A program made the translations under genes and the position numbers. The notes beneath the pieces were generated by a model, which saw only the letters and a program-made list of their open reading frames with translations, had not been told where the DNA came from and searched no databases. Of a DNA stretch of 64,000 nucleotides, positions 63,655 to 64,000 are shown one piece after another. The stretch's first letter is position 1. Every line of letters begins with the position of its first letter. The stretch comes from Planctomycetota bacterium (GTDB lineage: Bacteria; Planctomycetota; Planctomycetia; Gemmatales; Gemmataceae): positions 124,001 to 188,000 of the forward strand of contig VGXS01000001.1 of NCBI GenBank assembly GCA_016873225.1. Reading direction: 5' to 3'.

Positions 63655-63766
63655 TGCCCGGAACCGGACTGCGCCGGAAGGCACTACAATTATAAAGTGG
63701 ATCTGATTTAATGGTTTTGACTTCAGTCCGGAACCATCGCCGCGGGCCTCTCCTGGCAAGCGTCGC

Positions 63767-64000
63767 CTAGGCGTTCCGCCGCGTGAATACTTTCACGAGG
63801 ACGAAGACAAGGGCCGAGACCATCACTATCGACGCCCCGGCGGGAAAGTTGAGGTGAAAGGAAACCAGGAGACCGGCGAACGAGCATGCCGACGCCAGGA
63901 CCGCCGCCACCACCATCACCCCGGCCGTGCTCGACGCCAAGAATCCCGCCGTCGCGGCCGGCGTGACCAGCAAGGCTGTGGTCAACACGAGGCCGACCAC
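63767..64000 (-). CDS. Metal (Zn/Mn) ABC transporter permease, ABC-3 family, C-terminal part
   Basis: The frame runs off the window edge; 77 residues of the C-terminus are visible. They show three hydrophobic helices with the pattern VGLVLTTALLVTPAATAGFL, SFAGLLVSFHLNFPAGASIV and LVFVLVKVF, matching the end of ZnuB/MntB-type permeases (LL..LPA.TA..L ... G..LS...D.P.G..IV). These pair with an ATPase and a metal-binding lipoprotein for import of zinc, manganese or iron. The 112-bp gap to the permease gene has a short AT-rich stretch, but no Zur/MntR box is identifiable. Confidence 0.85.
   Translation of the reverse strand: MVGLVLTTALLVTPAATAGFLASSTAGVMVVAAVLASACSFAGLLVSFHLNFPAGASIVMVSALVFVLVKVFTRRNA

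Noticed and set aside
1-64000. CRISPR array or rRNA operon
   Set aside because: No regularly spaced direct repeats and no 16S/23S/5S sequence were noticed anywhere in the window.

Overview
The window looks like a chromosomal segment of a planctomycete, probably of the Gemmatales/Isosphaerales kind. Evidence: a dense set of planctomycete-typical secreted protein families (DUF1501, DUF1549/DUF1553, DUF1552, DUF1587/1592/1588/1585 with c-type cytochrome motifs, cytochrome-c plus WD40, Gfo/Idh/MocA with Tat signal, CehA/McbA-type PHP hydrolase, SASA esterase), the N-terminal 'LEKLEDR' motif of planctomycete surface proteins, a formylglycine-enzyme-like lipoprotein, and G+C-rich coding sequence with long antisense shadow frames.

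Layout. 1-800: lysine-rich tail of a gene, tRNA-Pro(CGG), then a non-coding repeat. 0.8-9.2 kb: FGE-like lipoprotein, a LamG protein split by a seven-repeat propeller, a Tat-exported oxidoreductase, a secreted orphan and a DUF6174-like protein, separated by copies of a dispersed foldback repeat. 9.3-11.0 kb: an orphan GroEL paralogue whose C-terminus is frameshifted by a 14-bp tandem duplication. 11.4-24.8 kb: carbohydrate-related secreted proteins, an SMP-30/DUF1592/DUF1552 operon, a PHB-depolymerase-type esterase cut by an in-frame amber codon, a TRIC channel and an MFS carrier. 25.2-29.0 kb: glucose-6-phosphate dehydrogenase fused to a cyclic-nucleotide-binding domain, preceded by an outer-membrane barrel. 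29.2-38.5 kb: a heme-binding-domain surface protein, the DUF1549/1553 and WD40/cytochrome pair, HEAT and macro-domain proteins. 38.6-40.2 kb: an AT-rich foreign-looking gene (DUF4041/GIY-YIG). 40.2-45.7 kb: a tightly overlapping catabolic operon (zinc deacylase, two enolase-superfamily enzymes, creatininase-family amidohydrolase) facing an MFS transporter. 45.8-46.7 kb: two Hsp20 genes. 47.0-55.7 kb: secreted hydrolases, DUF1501 and a GT39 glycosyltransferase. 55.7-57.3 kb: a small secreted protein overlapping a gene that I read as a selenoprotein. 57.6-63.7 kb: DUF58, transglutaminase-like, MoxR and permease operon. The window ends inside a metal ABC transporter permease.

Main discovery candidate: the gene at 56087-57250 is normally lost because of an in-frame TGA. 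The TGA falls exactly at the first cysteine of a thioredoxin CxxC site (giving UxxC), and a hairpin with a GGUCU loop, like bacterial SECIS elements, starts 14 nt later. The same protein carries a CxxCH heme motif and two PDZ-like domains. Other notable points are the G6PDH-CNBD fusion, the GroEL tail frameshift, the amber-interrupted esterase, and a multi-copy foldback repeat found only in spacers. All family assignments come from motif recognition by eye; no database search was possible.
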